DNA of 26,234 bases from a virus: IMG/VR virus record IMGVR_UViG_3300025789_000135, positions 1 through 26,234 of that record; one strand, given 5' to 3'. Position 1 is the first letter of the stretch; every line of letters begins with the position of its first letter. The notes under the pieces were generated by a model that ran no database searches, had not been told where the DNA came from, and was given only the letters and a program-made list of their open reading frames with translations. The position numbers were made by a program, and so were the translations under genes. This document shows positions 6,924 to 12,431 of this stretch, one piece after another.

Positions 6924-6952
6924 TTGACTCCCCCATACGCATATAGTATAAG
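6924..6952 (+). promoter_or_regulatory. sigma70-type phage promoter P9
   Basis: -35 TTGACT (6924-6929), 17-base spacer, -10 TATAAG (6947-6952) within TATAGTATAAG; leader GTATTGAAAGCGGAAAGG. Confidence 0.82.
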
Positions 6953-6981
6953 TGTTGTATTGAAAGCGGAAAGGTGTTTTT

Positions 6982-7179
6982 ATGTTTGCTGTTGGAACTA
7001 AGGTTTGGTATAGCGATCGCATTCATGGTCGTCGTCCTGCTATTGTCCTCGATGCGGATGAGAATATCAAGAATGGCCTGCCTGGATACGAAATCCAGTG
7101 CACCGATGCTCTGGCCGAGAGCGATGAGTTCGAGCAATACAAGTGGGGCTACGCCAGCCAATTCTCGCTGCGCAACTGA
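6982..7179 (+). CDS. Small SH3-like hypothetical protein, 65 aa
   Basis: 65 residues starting MFAVGTKVWYSDRIHGRRPA. A short beta-strand-rich sequence with early VGTKVWY and a closing WGYASQFSLRN suggests an SH3/KOW-like barrel, which is inference from pattern only. First gene behind P9 with GGAAAGG as ribosome site; followed by paralog B. Confidence 0.75.
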   Translation: MFAVGTKVWYSDRIHGRRPAIVLDADENIKNGLPGYEIQCTDALAESDEFEQYKWGYASQFSLRN

Positions 7180-7190
7180 GGAAATAGATC

Positions 7191-7481
7191 ATGTATCCTT
7201 CGACTGATGATGCACTTATCGCTGACTTTATGGACTGGCTGGAGAATCAGAATCCTGATCAGACGTACAACTACGCGAACAATCTCGACTGCTGCTTCTG
7301 TCGATATCTGAGGTCTCGTGGCTATTGCTCGAATCCGAGTGTGAATCCTGATGCTTGGCGAGATCGTGATGATCGTGATGATGGCTACACCAATTATCCA
7401 TCCGTCATCGATGAAGCAGTCCATGCTCACTCGCGGTATGGTGATGTTCTTTTCACTCTTAAGCGATTGATTAACGCTTGA
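7191..7481 (+). CDS. Paralog B of a three-gene family, 96 aa
   Basis: 96 residues, aligned by eye with the genes at 6603 and 7537: YPSTDDALIADFMDWLENQN, then LDCCFCRYL, then an Asp/Arg-rich middle and a C-terminal VLFTLKRL. It lacks the FGG seen in the other two. Ends GCT-TGA within the -35 box of P10. Confidence 0.82.
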   Translation: MYPSTDDALIADFMDWLENQNPDQTYNYANNLDCCFCRYLRSRGYCSNPSVNPDAWRDRDDRDDGYTNYPSVIDEAVHAHSRYGDVLFTLKRLINA

Positions 7482-7506
7482 CGTAGGCATAATGATATAG
7501 TATAAC
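7478..7506 (+). promoter_or_regulatory. sigma70-type phage promoter P10 overlapping a stop codon
   Basis: -35 TTGACG (7478-7483) includes the upstream TGA; 17-base spacer; -10 TATAAC (7501-7506) within TATAGTATAAC. Confidence 0.78.
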
Positions 7507-7536
7507 TACTATATTGAACGCTGCTGGAGAACTTCG

Positions 7537-7824
7537 ATGAATACGTATCCGGAAACCGATGCTGCTCTTATCGCTGATTTCAAGGGCTGGCTCGAGACTC
7601 AAGATCCCAATGGTAGCTATGACTACTATGATGATGAGGACTGCTGCTTTGCTCAGTATCTCAAGGATCGTGGATACTCTGAGAATCCATCGGTGGGTGG
7701 CTGGGACTGGTATGATGAATACGGTCGTCATTCTCTTCCTGATGCGATCGATGACTCTCTTGTTGGAGATAATTCTCGGACGTTCGGCGGTGTTCTGTTT
7801 CTCTTGAAGCAAAAAGCCGCTTGA
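7537..7824 (+). CDS. Paralog C of a three-gene family, 95 aa
   Basis: 95 residues: TYPETDAALIADFKGWLETQ, DEDCCFAQYLKDRGYS, an aromatic-rich middle and RTFGGVLFLLKQ at the end. Closest by eye to paralog B at the N-terminus and paralog A at the C-terminus. Sole gene of its cassette (P10 to P11), ending GCT-TGA in the next -35 box. Confidence 0.82.
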   Translation: MNTYPETDAALIADFKGWLETQDPNGSYDYYDDEDCCFAQYLKDRGYSENPSVGGWDWYDEYGRHSLPDAIDDSLVGDNSRTFGGVLFLLKQKAA

Positions 7825-7849
7825 CTTCCCCATGTGCATATAGTATAAC
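7821..7849 (+). promoter_or_regulatory. sigma70-type phage promoter P11 overlapping a stop codon
   Basis: -35 TTGACT (7821-7826) includes the upstream TGA; 17-base spacer; -10 TATAAC (7844-7849). Nearly identical to P10 downstream of the -35 box, suggesting duplication of a promoter-gene unit. Confidence 0.82.
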
Positions 7850-7873
7850 TACTGTATTGAAGCGGAGGATACT

Positions 7874-8050
7874 ATGAAGCGTGGCGATATCGTTCGTGTT
7901 GTTGGTTCGAACAAAGTCGGAATCATCAGCGAAGTCGATGACTACTATGGTCCGTTCGGCGAGGGCGATGATACCGTCTGGGTAGAGATGGCTCCTGGCG
8001 AATTCTTTGAGTTTCATATCCATGATCTCGAACTGGTGGAGGCCGCATGA
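7874..8050 (+). CDS. KOW/SH3-like small protein, 58 aa
   Basis: 58 codons, MKRGDIVRVVGSNKVGIISE and onwards, with FFEFHIHDLELVEAA at the end. The opening GDxVRVVxSxxVGxI pattern is that of KOW or SH3-like barrels, which often bind RNA or protein. GCGGAGGA ribosome site; ends in an ATGA overlap with the next gene. Confidence 0.75.
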   Translation: MKRGDIVRVVGSNKVGIISEVDDYYGPFGEGDDTVWVEMAPGEFFEFHIHDLELVEAA

Positions 8051-8235
8051 GGTATTATGCCATCGATATGTTCGATGAGGATGGTAATCTGATTCACAAT
8101 GCCATTCTGACCAAACAAGAATGGTTCGCTATGTCCAATAACTATCACACATGTCGTGTGACTGATGTCCTCCGCGAAGACGATATCAGAGGTATGACTC
8201 TGTCCGATCGTGGTCTTGCTCATCTGGAGAATTGA
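8047..8235 (+). CDS. Hypothetical phage protein, 62 aa
   Basis: 62 residues, MRYYAIDMFDEDGNLIHNAI then LTKQEWFAMSNNYHTCRVTD. Beta hairpin followed by helix; no family recognised. Coupled on both sides (ATGA overlap upstream, next ATG two bases downstream). Confidence 0.75.
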   Translation: MRYYAIDMFDEDGNLIHNAILTKQEWFAMSNNYHTCRVTDVLREDDIRGMTLSDRGLAHLEN

Positions 8236-8236
8236 T

Positions 8237-8431
8237 ATGTTCAAACTGCTGGATAAAGAAACCATGCAAGAACTGAAGATCGGCGACATCGTCACCGACT
8301 TCCGTGGTGAAGAACATACTCTGACTGGTCTGTTCCCGAACGATGGAAAGACAGGCAAAGTCCGCTTCGGCGACATCTACTCTCCTCTCTATTACCCATC
8401 CGTCATCAACTGCATGTTCCAAGAATTCTAA
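8237..8431 (+). CDS. Hypothetical phage protein, 64 aa
   Basis: 64 residues from ATG 8237; an upstream in-frame start at 8210 would overlap the previous gene. Contains LKIGDIVTDFRGEEHTLTGL, another small beta-barrel-like pattern, and ends YYPSVINCMFQEF. Third gene behind P11. Confidence 0.75.
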   Translation: MFKLLDKETMQELKIGDIVTDFRGEEHTLTGLFPNDGKTGKVRFGDIYSPLYYPSVINCMFQEF

Positions 8432-8461
8432 AGATTATTCTAAATCTTAAGGACAGAGTAG

Positions 8462-8638
8462 ATGGATATCTATATTCGCTATGTATCAATCAGTATCTCT
8501 ACTACAGAGAAATTGAGGAATGTAACCTACTATCCTGATACAGATATGGTACATACAGAATTTGTCTTTACTACTAGCGAATGGTCTAGCATATTGGAGC
8601 ATGTGGAAAAGATAAAAAAGAACTTGACATCGGTATAA
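8462..8638 (+). CDS. Hypothetical phage protein, 58 aa
   Basis: 58 codons, MDIYIRYVSISISTTEKLRN to IKKNLTSV, with an AAGGA ribosome site about 10 bases before the ATG. Beta-rich then a short helix. The last codons AAC-TTG-ACA lie over the -35 box of P12, so the gene end and promoter share bases. No family recognised. Confidence 0.65.
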   Translation: MDIYIRYVSISISTTEKLRNVTYYPDTDMVHTEFVFTTSEWSSILEHVEKIKKNLTSV

Positions 8639-8652
8639 GCCTATAGTATATT
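8624..8652 (+). promoter_or_regulatory. sigma70-type phage promoter P12 inside gene end
   Basis: -35 TTGACA (8624-8629), 17-base spacer, -10 TATATT (8647-8652). The leader 8656-8680 repeats the P8 leader exactly over 25 bases. Confidence 0.78.
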
Positions 8653-8681
8653 GGCTGTATTGAAAGCGAGGAGTGAACGAT

Positions 8682-8831
8682 ATGGCTTATGTGAATCATC
8701 CGATGCCGACAGAAAAGCCCAAGGATGGATATCGCTGGGTACAGAACCTCATGAGCGGTAAGTGGATCCAGGAAAAGATCGATACTCCGTGGTCCTGCTC
8801 TGTGCAGTCGGAAAGCTACTGGTGCAATTGA
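8682..8831 (+). CDS. 49-residue hypothetical protein
   Basis: 49 codons, MAYVNHPMPTEKPKDGYRWV to SYWCN, rich in Trp, Tyr and Pro, with two late cysteines. The ribosome site is the same GAGGAG leader as at 6392. The YRWVQNLMSGKWIQE segment looks like a small beta hairpin. No family named. Confidence 0.68.
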   Translation: MAYVNHPMPTEKPKDGYRWVQNLMSGKWIQEKIDTPWSCSVQSESYWCN

Positions 8832-8842
8832 GCCTATAGACA

Positions 8843-9109
8843 ATGGAGAGAAATGTGGACTTCGGTGTTGTGGAATCCATTTTGGCGAATACTGCTGCTA
8901 CGTTTCGGATGTTCAATGCTGTGGACTGGCATTTGTGGGCTGGTGCTACTGGATCGCCACTGATCGCTGATGTTGAGGATGGCAGTGGCTTTCATTACAC
9001 GATCATCCGCGACGATTCTGGCTGGGGATTCTACCAGTACGGCATCGATGGATCGATGGTATATGAAGCACTGTTCGACAACAACAGAGAAACGATATAT
9101 ACCGCTTGA
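8843..9109 (+). CDS. Hypothetical phage protein, 88 aa
   Basis: 88 residues from ATG 8843; a GTG at 8855 with GGAGA before it is an alternative start. DWHLWAGATGSPLIADVEDG and later IRDDSGWGFYQYGIDGSMVY suggest a beta-rich fold. Second gene behind P12, and its TGA stop is in the -35 of P13. Confidence 0.72.
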   Translation: MERNVDFGVVESILANTAATFRMFNAVDWHLWAGATGSPLIADVEDGSGFHYTIIRDDSGWGFYQYGIDGSMVYEALFDNNRETIYTA

Positions 9110-9134
9110 CTTCCACTTAATACTGTAGTACAAT
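9106..9134 (+). promoter_or_regulatory. sigma70-type phage promoter P13 overlapping a stop codon
   Basis: -35 TTGACT (9106-9111) includes the upstream TGA; 17-base spacer; -10 TACAAT (9129-9134); then GTATTGAAAGCGAAAGG. Confidence 0.8.
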
Positions 9135-9163
9135 GGCTGTATTGAAAGCGAAAGGACACGACG

Positions 9164-9400
9164 ATGAACTATTCTACTTGGAGCGATAGCCGGGCTACCG
9201 ATGAGATTCTGGGTGAGAAGTGGCGCGAAATGAGCATGCCCACCCAAGACTTCGTGGATGCCATCATCAGGGCTGGTCACCACAAGATCACCACCATCAA
9301 GTTTCTGCGCAACGAACTGGGTCTCCGGCTGGACGAGGCGAAGCGACTGTACGAAGGTCTCCAAGAGTTTCTGACGCGGACCAACTCCTTCGGCTTCTAA
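9164..9400 (+). CDS. Ribosomal L7/L12 C-terminal-domain-like protein
   Basis: 78 residues. Residues 41-64 (KITTIKFLRNELGLRLDEAK plus RLYE) match the core of the L7/L12 C-terminal domain, K-IxVIKxVRxxTGLGLKEAKxLVE, the part that contacts elongation factors on the ribosome. The ribosome-anchoring N-terminal dimerisation domain and hinge are replaced by 25 unrelated residues, so it would be a free domain. It could bind translation factors, or be an unrelated use of the fold. Single gene behind P13, followed by a strong terminator. Confidence 0.78.
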   Translation: MNYSTWSDSRATDEILGEKWREMSMPTQDFVDAIIRAGHHKITTIKFLRNELGLRLDEAKRLYEGLQEFLTRTNSFGF

Positions 9401-9426
9401 TCTTTACCTCTCCTTGTGAGCCTTGT

Positions 9427-9462
9427 GGCGGGATCAATTAATTTTGGTTCCGCCATTTTTTT
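9427..9462 (+). terminator. Rho-independent terminator
   Basis: Ten-base-pair stem GGCGGGATCA / TGGTTCCGCC (9427-9436, 9445-9454; includes G-U pairs), eight-base loop, then A and seven T. It ends the L7/L12-like gene transcript. Confidence 0.85.
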
Positions 9463-9464
9463 GC

Positions 9465-9493
9465 TTGACTTGACCCACGTTCTATAGTACAAT
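9465..9493 (+). promoter_or_regulatory. sigma70-type phage promoter P14
   Basis: -35 TTGACT (9465-9470), 17-base spacer, -10 TACAAT (9488-9493), three bases after the terminator T-run. Confidence 0.8.
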
Positions 9494-9524
9494 CACTAGT
9501 GTAAGGATGATGGAGTAACTGCCA

Positions 9525-9692
9525 ATGACCGCTGACCCTCGTGGACCGATTCGTACTGCTGTTAAGGTAGAAGTGAGCAGCAGTGAAGTTCGAGTCACAT
9601 TCGAATGTGGATGTGTTGACTACAAGAACCCATCAAGACCATCTGCCTGGAAGATCGGTGATGAGGGTCGAGCATTCGGGTGTAAACACTGA
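9525..9692 (+). CDS. 55-residue hypothetical protein with CxC
   Basis: 55 codons, MTADPRGPIRTAVKVEVSSS to FGCKH. It has CGC in the middle (ECGCVDYKNP) and C-K-H at the end, possibly one zinc site. Ribosome site TGGAG upstream. Its stop overlaps the ATG of the next gene (TGATG). Confidence 0.68.
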   Translation: MTADPRGPIRTAVKVEVSSSEVRVTFECGCVDYKNPSRPSAWKIGDEGRAFGCKH

Positions 9693-9841
9693 TGGCTTAT
9701 CTACTGTTCGTCTTTGGAGTACTGGTCGCTGGTGGAGCAGCTGATGATGCCATCTACCAGCCGATCATTGGAGTAATGATGATTGCTGCTGCAGTATACA
9801 TGTCACTGGAAGAAGAGGACATCCTTCATAATAACTATTGA
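9692..9841 (+). CDS. 49-residue membrane peptide
   Basis: 49 codons with two hydrophobic stretches (LLFVFGVLVAGGAA and IIGVMMIAAAVYM) separated by a short polar turn, then an acidic tail SLEEEDILHNNY: a probable two-helix hairpin with cytoplasmic ends. Starts in the stop of the previous gene; its own TGA lies in the -35 of P15. Confidence 0.65.
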   Translation: MAYLLFVFGVLVAGGAADDAIYQPIIGVMMIAAAVYMSLEEEDILHNNY

Positions 9842-9866
9842 CTTCCGTAGCTGACTACGGTATACT
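9838..9866 (+). promoter_or_regulatory. sigma70-type phage promoter P15 overlapping a stop codon
   Basis: -35 TTGACT (9838-9843) includes the upstream TGA; 17-base spacer; -10 TATACT (9861-9866). Confidence 0.78.
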
Positions 9867-9891
9867 ACTATTGTTGATTGAGGAGACTACC

Positions 9892-10038
9892 ATGAACGTC
9901 TATTCGCTGAATGATCTGTACACCATGTTTCGTGAAGCTGCTGCTGAAGATCGTGTGCCGCTTCTTCGCTACTGGTCCACTCTGAATCTTGACTATGACA
10001 TCAAGTGGGACAATCTTATTCGTGCATGGGGAGGATAA
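9892..10038 (+). CDS. 48-residue helical protein
   Basis: 48 codons from ATG 9892, with a GAGGAG ribosome site; the longer frame from 9838 runs through the promoter and is rejected. MNVYSLNDLYTMFREAAAED then LLRYWSTLNLDYDIKWDNLI, probably two or three helices. No family recognised. A structured non-coding stretch follows. Confidence 0.7.
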   Translation: MNVYSLNDLYTMFREAAAEDRVPLLRYWSTLNLDYDIKWDNLIRAWGG

Positions 10039-10237
10039 TCGCCGAGAAATTCGCATAGAATTTCCCACGAATACTGAGATGAAATAAAAGACGATTATAT
10101 TTCGTCGATCTCGTCTCCGGATCGTTGATGTAACGCCGAAGTAGAGATCAAGTATAGTTCGCCAGCCCTATCCCGTCAAGCCCGCCATAAGCGATCGTTG
10201 TACCGCCCTATTAGGTTTGCTTATGGTCATTTTTTTG
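10039..10237 (+). ncRNA. Candidate structured RNA between gene and terminator
   Basis: About 200 bases without a convincing gene. There is a perfect 7-base hairpin GAAATTC/GAATTTC (10046-10064), a nested hairpin GAGAT/ATCTC enclosing GACGA/TCGTC (10076-10112), and a terminator stem at the 3' end (10185-10236). This could be a small regulatory RNA or a processed 3' leader of the P15 transcript. No known RNA family recognised. Confidence 0.4.
10185..10236 (+). terminator. Rho-independent terminator with long loop
   Basis: Stem CCATAAGC (10185-10192) / GCTTATGG (10219-10226), loop of 26 bases, then TCA and seven T at 10230-10236. Confidence 0.7.
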
Positions 10238-10238
10238 G

Positions 10239-10267
10239 TTGACCGCTTGGCCGTTTGGGGGTACAAA
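10239..10267 (+). promoter_or_regulatory. sigma70-type phage promoter P16
   Basis: -35 TTGACC (10239-10244), 17-base spacer, -10 TACAAA (10262-10267). It lies right after a terminator and reads into the GC-rich gene at 10319. Confidence 0.65.
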
Positions 10268-10318
10268 GAAGCTGTAACGGGGAAACGGTCTCCGCTACTT
10301 TTTGAAAGGACCTATATC

Positions 10319-10774
10319 ATGACCAAGCCCAAGACCAAGACCGAAATCGCCATTGAAATCATGGAAGCCCACGCCGACCGGCCGATCACCGAAGTCAGCG
10401 CACTGATTCAGGATGCGCTCGGCTACGATAATATTCAGCGCGCCAAGTCGGTGTACCGCTGGATCGTTGATCACGGTCGTGTTTCGTTCAGCGAAATTGT
10501 CCGCGATGAAAAGCCTGTAAAGGCCAAGAAGACCAAGCCGGAAGTCGAAGTCACCGCGCCCACCAATACTTCCAACAACTCTGCGTCCGCCGCTGAGAAG
10601 GCGCTCGCTCGTGCTAAGGCCCGCGCCGCCAAAGTCGCCGCCGAAGTCGCTGAAGCAGAAGTTCAGGTTGAAGCCGCAGAAATTCAGGCCGCCGAAGTCT
10701 CGGGTTTCATGGCCGCTGAAGATGCCTATGAAGCGGAAGTTGCCGCTGCCGCAGAACTCGTCCCCGCCGAATGA
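10319..10774 (+). CDS. GC-rich Ala/Glu-rich putative DNA-binding protein
   Basis: 151 residues from ATG 10319 (TGAAAGGA ribosome site); a longer in-frame start at 10217 would span the promoter. Residues 1-60 form a compact helical domain (KTEIAIEIMEAHADRP, then AKSVYRWIVDHGRVSF) similar to small helical domains of T4-like phage proteins. The rest is a low-complexity Ala/Glu/Lys helix. Codon use (GCC, CGC, AAG) is clearly more GC-rich than the neighbours, which suggests a different origin or very high expression. A nucleoid-like role is inference. Confidence 0.8.
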   Translation: MTKPKTKTEIAIEIMEAHADRPITEVSALIQDALGYDNIQRAKSVYRWIVDHGRVSFSEIVRDEKPVKAKKTKPEVEVTAPTNTSNNSASAAEKALARAKARAAKVAAEVAEAEVQVEAAEIQAAEVSGFMAAEDAYEAEVAAAAELVPAE

Positions 10775-10786
10775 TTACTGTGAGTG

Positions 10787-10824
10787 GGCGGGTGCTGTTC
10801 TAGTGCCCGCCTGCTTCTATTTGT
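10787..10824 (+). terminator. Probable terminator hairpin
   Basis: Stem GGCGGGTGCT (10787-10796) / AGTGCCCGCC (10802-10811) with a five-base loop, two G-U pairs. The following tract TGCTTCTATTTG is only moderately T-rich, so termination may be partial. Confidence 0.55.
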
Positions 10825-11078
10825 GAATACTTGGTAGATACTTTCGAAAAAACAGTCAATACTATAGTATCTAAGTATATCGCCGGTCGCCTTGCTCGAC
10901 ACCCCTCGGCCACACACAGCCACCCAGCAGCAGCGAAAGGGGGAGAGGGGGGGATCCGGTACCGAAGATACTATAGCCCTTTACCCGAAAAGGGGACTCC
11001 GGGGGCGGGGGACCCGAAGATACTATAGGGACTCCTAACGAGGGACCCGAACATTAAGCTCCGCTACATACTATTCCC
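10825..11078. repeat. G-rich non-coding region with direct repeats
   Basis: No convincing gene. It holds a 12-base palindrome ATACTATAGTAT (10859-10870), two copies of CCGAAGATACTATAG (10962-10976, 11014-11028), two of GGGACTCC (10993-11000, 11028-11035), two of GGGACCCGAA (11009-11018, 11042-11051) and several runs of four to seven G on the + strand. The repeat spacing of about 50 and 33 bases and the G runs are unlike the rest of the window. It could be a replication, packaging or transcription control site; none is proven. Confidence 0.6.
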
Positions 11079-11110
11079 TTGACTTGAGCATAACACAAAT
11101 TGGAGTAATT

Positions 11111-11323
11111 ATGGCATACACAATTTCAATAGATTTTGAACAGGCCAATCGTATTGTAATGGCCGAATTGAAAGACACAAGACAGTCATTCATCACCGAT
11201 CTCGCTTCAGAAGATTCCAATATTTTCTTTTGGCAGGAGCCAGAAAAGGACAAGGCTGAGATTCAGCGGCACATTGATGCTCTTGATCTTCTTATTGAAT
11301 GGTATCATATTCCTGGAGAATAA
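11111..11323 (+). CDS. Conserved phage protein, 70 aa
   Basis: 70 residues from ATG 11111, with a TTGGAG ribosome site; the in-frame start at 11084 has no such site. The sequence (ANRIVMAELKDTRQSFITDL, then FFWQEP and IQRHIDALDLLIEWY) is a two-helix pattern common in small phage proteins of unknown function. A TTGACT occurs at 11079-11084 but no good -10 follows, so its promoter is unclear. Confidence 0.8.
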   Translation: MAYTISIDFEQANRIVMAELKDTRQSFITDLASEDSNIFFWQEPEKDKAEIQRHIDALDLLIEWYHIPGE

Positions 11324-11325
11324 TT

Positions 11326-11637
11326 ATGGCATATTCGCTGCGTAGAACTCGTGATGGCGCTGGTGATAGTGGACAGATGAGCGTCGCACTCATTCCCATA
11401 TTTGATGAAGAAACTGGCAAAATCATTAGAGTAGAAACCATTCATGATGCACGACCACAAGTTGGTGCTGCTATGAGAGTAGGAAGCCATTATGGTAGAT
11501 CTTATTCTGAGTTTGATTATTGGACAACTACTCCAGTGACTGAGATTCTTGAAGAACGGATTGACCCGGATGATATGTATTATCTGTATGTTCGCTTCAA
11601 GACTGGTAACAGCGAGTATGAATGGATTCAGTCATGA
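11326..11637 (+). CDS. Hypothetical phage protein, 103 aa
   Basis: 103 residues from ATG 11326, two bases after the upstream stop, with TGGAGAA as ribosome site. MAYSLRRTRDGAGDSGQMSV is followed by a basic and Gly/Ser-rich middle (VGAAMRVGSHYGRSYSEFDY) and a C-terminal strand pattern TTPVTEILEE, MYYLYVRFKTGNSEYEW. Beta-rich; no family named. Stop overlaps the next start (ATGA). Confidence 0.78.
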   Translation: MAYSLRRTRDGAGDSGQMSVALIPIFDEETGKIIRVETIHDARPQVGAAMRVGSHYGRSYSEFDYWTTTPVTEILEERIDPDDMYYLYVRFKTGNSEYEWIQS

Positions 11638-11780
11638 TAGATGTATATAATGAACTCGTTATTGATTTGGTCAATAACTGTGGATTGAATGCATTTGAGG
11701 CTCGCAAGGTCGTAGCCTCCTTAGACGAAAATGGCCATATTGATTATGATGCATTGAAGGAGCACTACCTAGATGATTGA
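11634..11780 (+). CDS. 48-residue acidic protein
   Basis: 48 codons, MIDVYNELVIDLVNNCGLNA then ALKEHYLDD, acidic and helical, with a DENGHIDYDAL segment that faintly recalls an EF-hand loop but lacks the full pattern. ATGA overlap upstream, eight-base overlap with the next gene. Confidence 0.65.
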   Translation: MIDVYNELVIDLVNNCGLNAFEARKVVASLDENGHIDYDALKEHYLDD

Positions 11781-12120
11781 TATTAAAGACATTCGCGTTA
11801 TGAACTACTACACCACTACCCTTAGACAAGATGCTAATGGTGATATTGTGATTGTGAAGGGGTTTGTTAAGATTGTGAAGGAGTTTGTTAAGTATGATTT
11901 ACAGATTCTTCGTAATCATACGTTTGCTGAGTGGGAGCCAGTTAAAGTCATAGAAGTTAATCTAGATGACCAGCCTGCTGATCCTCCTGTAGAACCTCCT
12001 GTTGATAAAGATTGGGTAGAGCTAAAGACTATTCTTCAAATCTTCGGATATGGGTATCCATCAAATTCTTCTACATGGGATGAAACTCTGGCTGCATATA
12101 GGAAGTTTAAAAATGGCTAA
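11773..12120 (+). CDS. Hypothetical protein with internal duplication, 115 aa
   Basis: 115 residues. Residues 27-40 are a doubled heptad, IVKGFVK-IVKEFVK, encoded by a 21-base tandem repeat. A Pro-rich linker (PADPPVEPPV) leads to a C-terminal segment LKTILQIFGYGYPSNSSTWD then ETLAAYRKF, similar in layout to the end of the next protein. Start overlaps the previous gene; no known function. Confidence 0.75.
   Translation: MIDIKDIRVMNYYTTTLRQDANGDIVIVKGFVKIVKEFVKYDLQILRNHTFAEWEPVKVIEVNLDDQPADPPVEPPVDKDWVELKTILQIFGYGYPSNSSTWDETLAAYRKFKNG
11851..11892 (+). repeat. Two 21-base tandem units inside a gene
   Basis: Units 11851-11871 and 11872-11892 differ at one base (a G to A change giving Gly versus Glu). 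In frame, adding seven residues. Confidence 0.85.
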
Positions 12121-12137
12121 GATTGGAGTATTGTATA

Positions 12138-12431
12138 ATGTCTAAAGAAATTCCTCAGTGGTATATTGATCGTGCTAATCAGCTGATTAGAGAAGCCAGA
12201 GAATCTCACTTTGATGTTTGGGCTTTGGAGATAGACGGTAAGCCTACTGTTCCTGTTCGTGCGTTTGCTAAGTACCTTATGCAACACGAACAAGAACCGG
12301 TAGATCCTTACGAAGAAGCAGTTAATCGTATTCTACGAGTATGGTATAATTCGCCGAAGGGTAATTGGAAAGGATCAACAATCTTTAATGATACTGTTGC
12401 TCAGTATAAAAAGGAAATTGGTCTTGACTGA
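12138..12431 (+). CDS. Hypothetical phage protein, 97 aa
   Basis: 97 residues from ATG 12138 with a TTGGAG ribosome site; a TTG at 12123 is an unlikely longer start. The N-terminal half reads IPQWYIDRANQLIREARESH, then PVRAFAKYLMQHEQEP; the C-terminal segment DPYEEAVNRILRVWYNSPKG...TVAQYKKEIG parallels the end of the protein encoded at 11773. Overlaps the next gene. Confidence 0.77.
   Translation: MSKEIPQWYIDRANQLIREARESHFDVWALEIDGKPTVPVRAFAKYLMQHEQEPVDPYEEAVNRILRVWYNSPKGNWKGSTIFNDTVAQYKKEIGLD

Noticed and set aside
10859-11035. T7-like promoters (ACTATAGGGA)
   Set aside because: Only the start-site part matches; the specificity part upstream is absent, so no single-subunit polymerase promoter is called, only noted.
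11079-11107. Promoter before the gene at 11111
   Set aside because: TTGACT is present but there is no acceptable -10 at 15-19 bases, unlike the other promoters.
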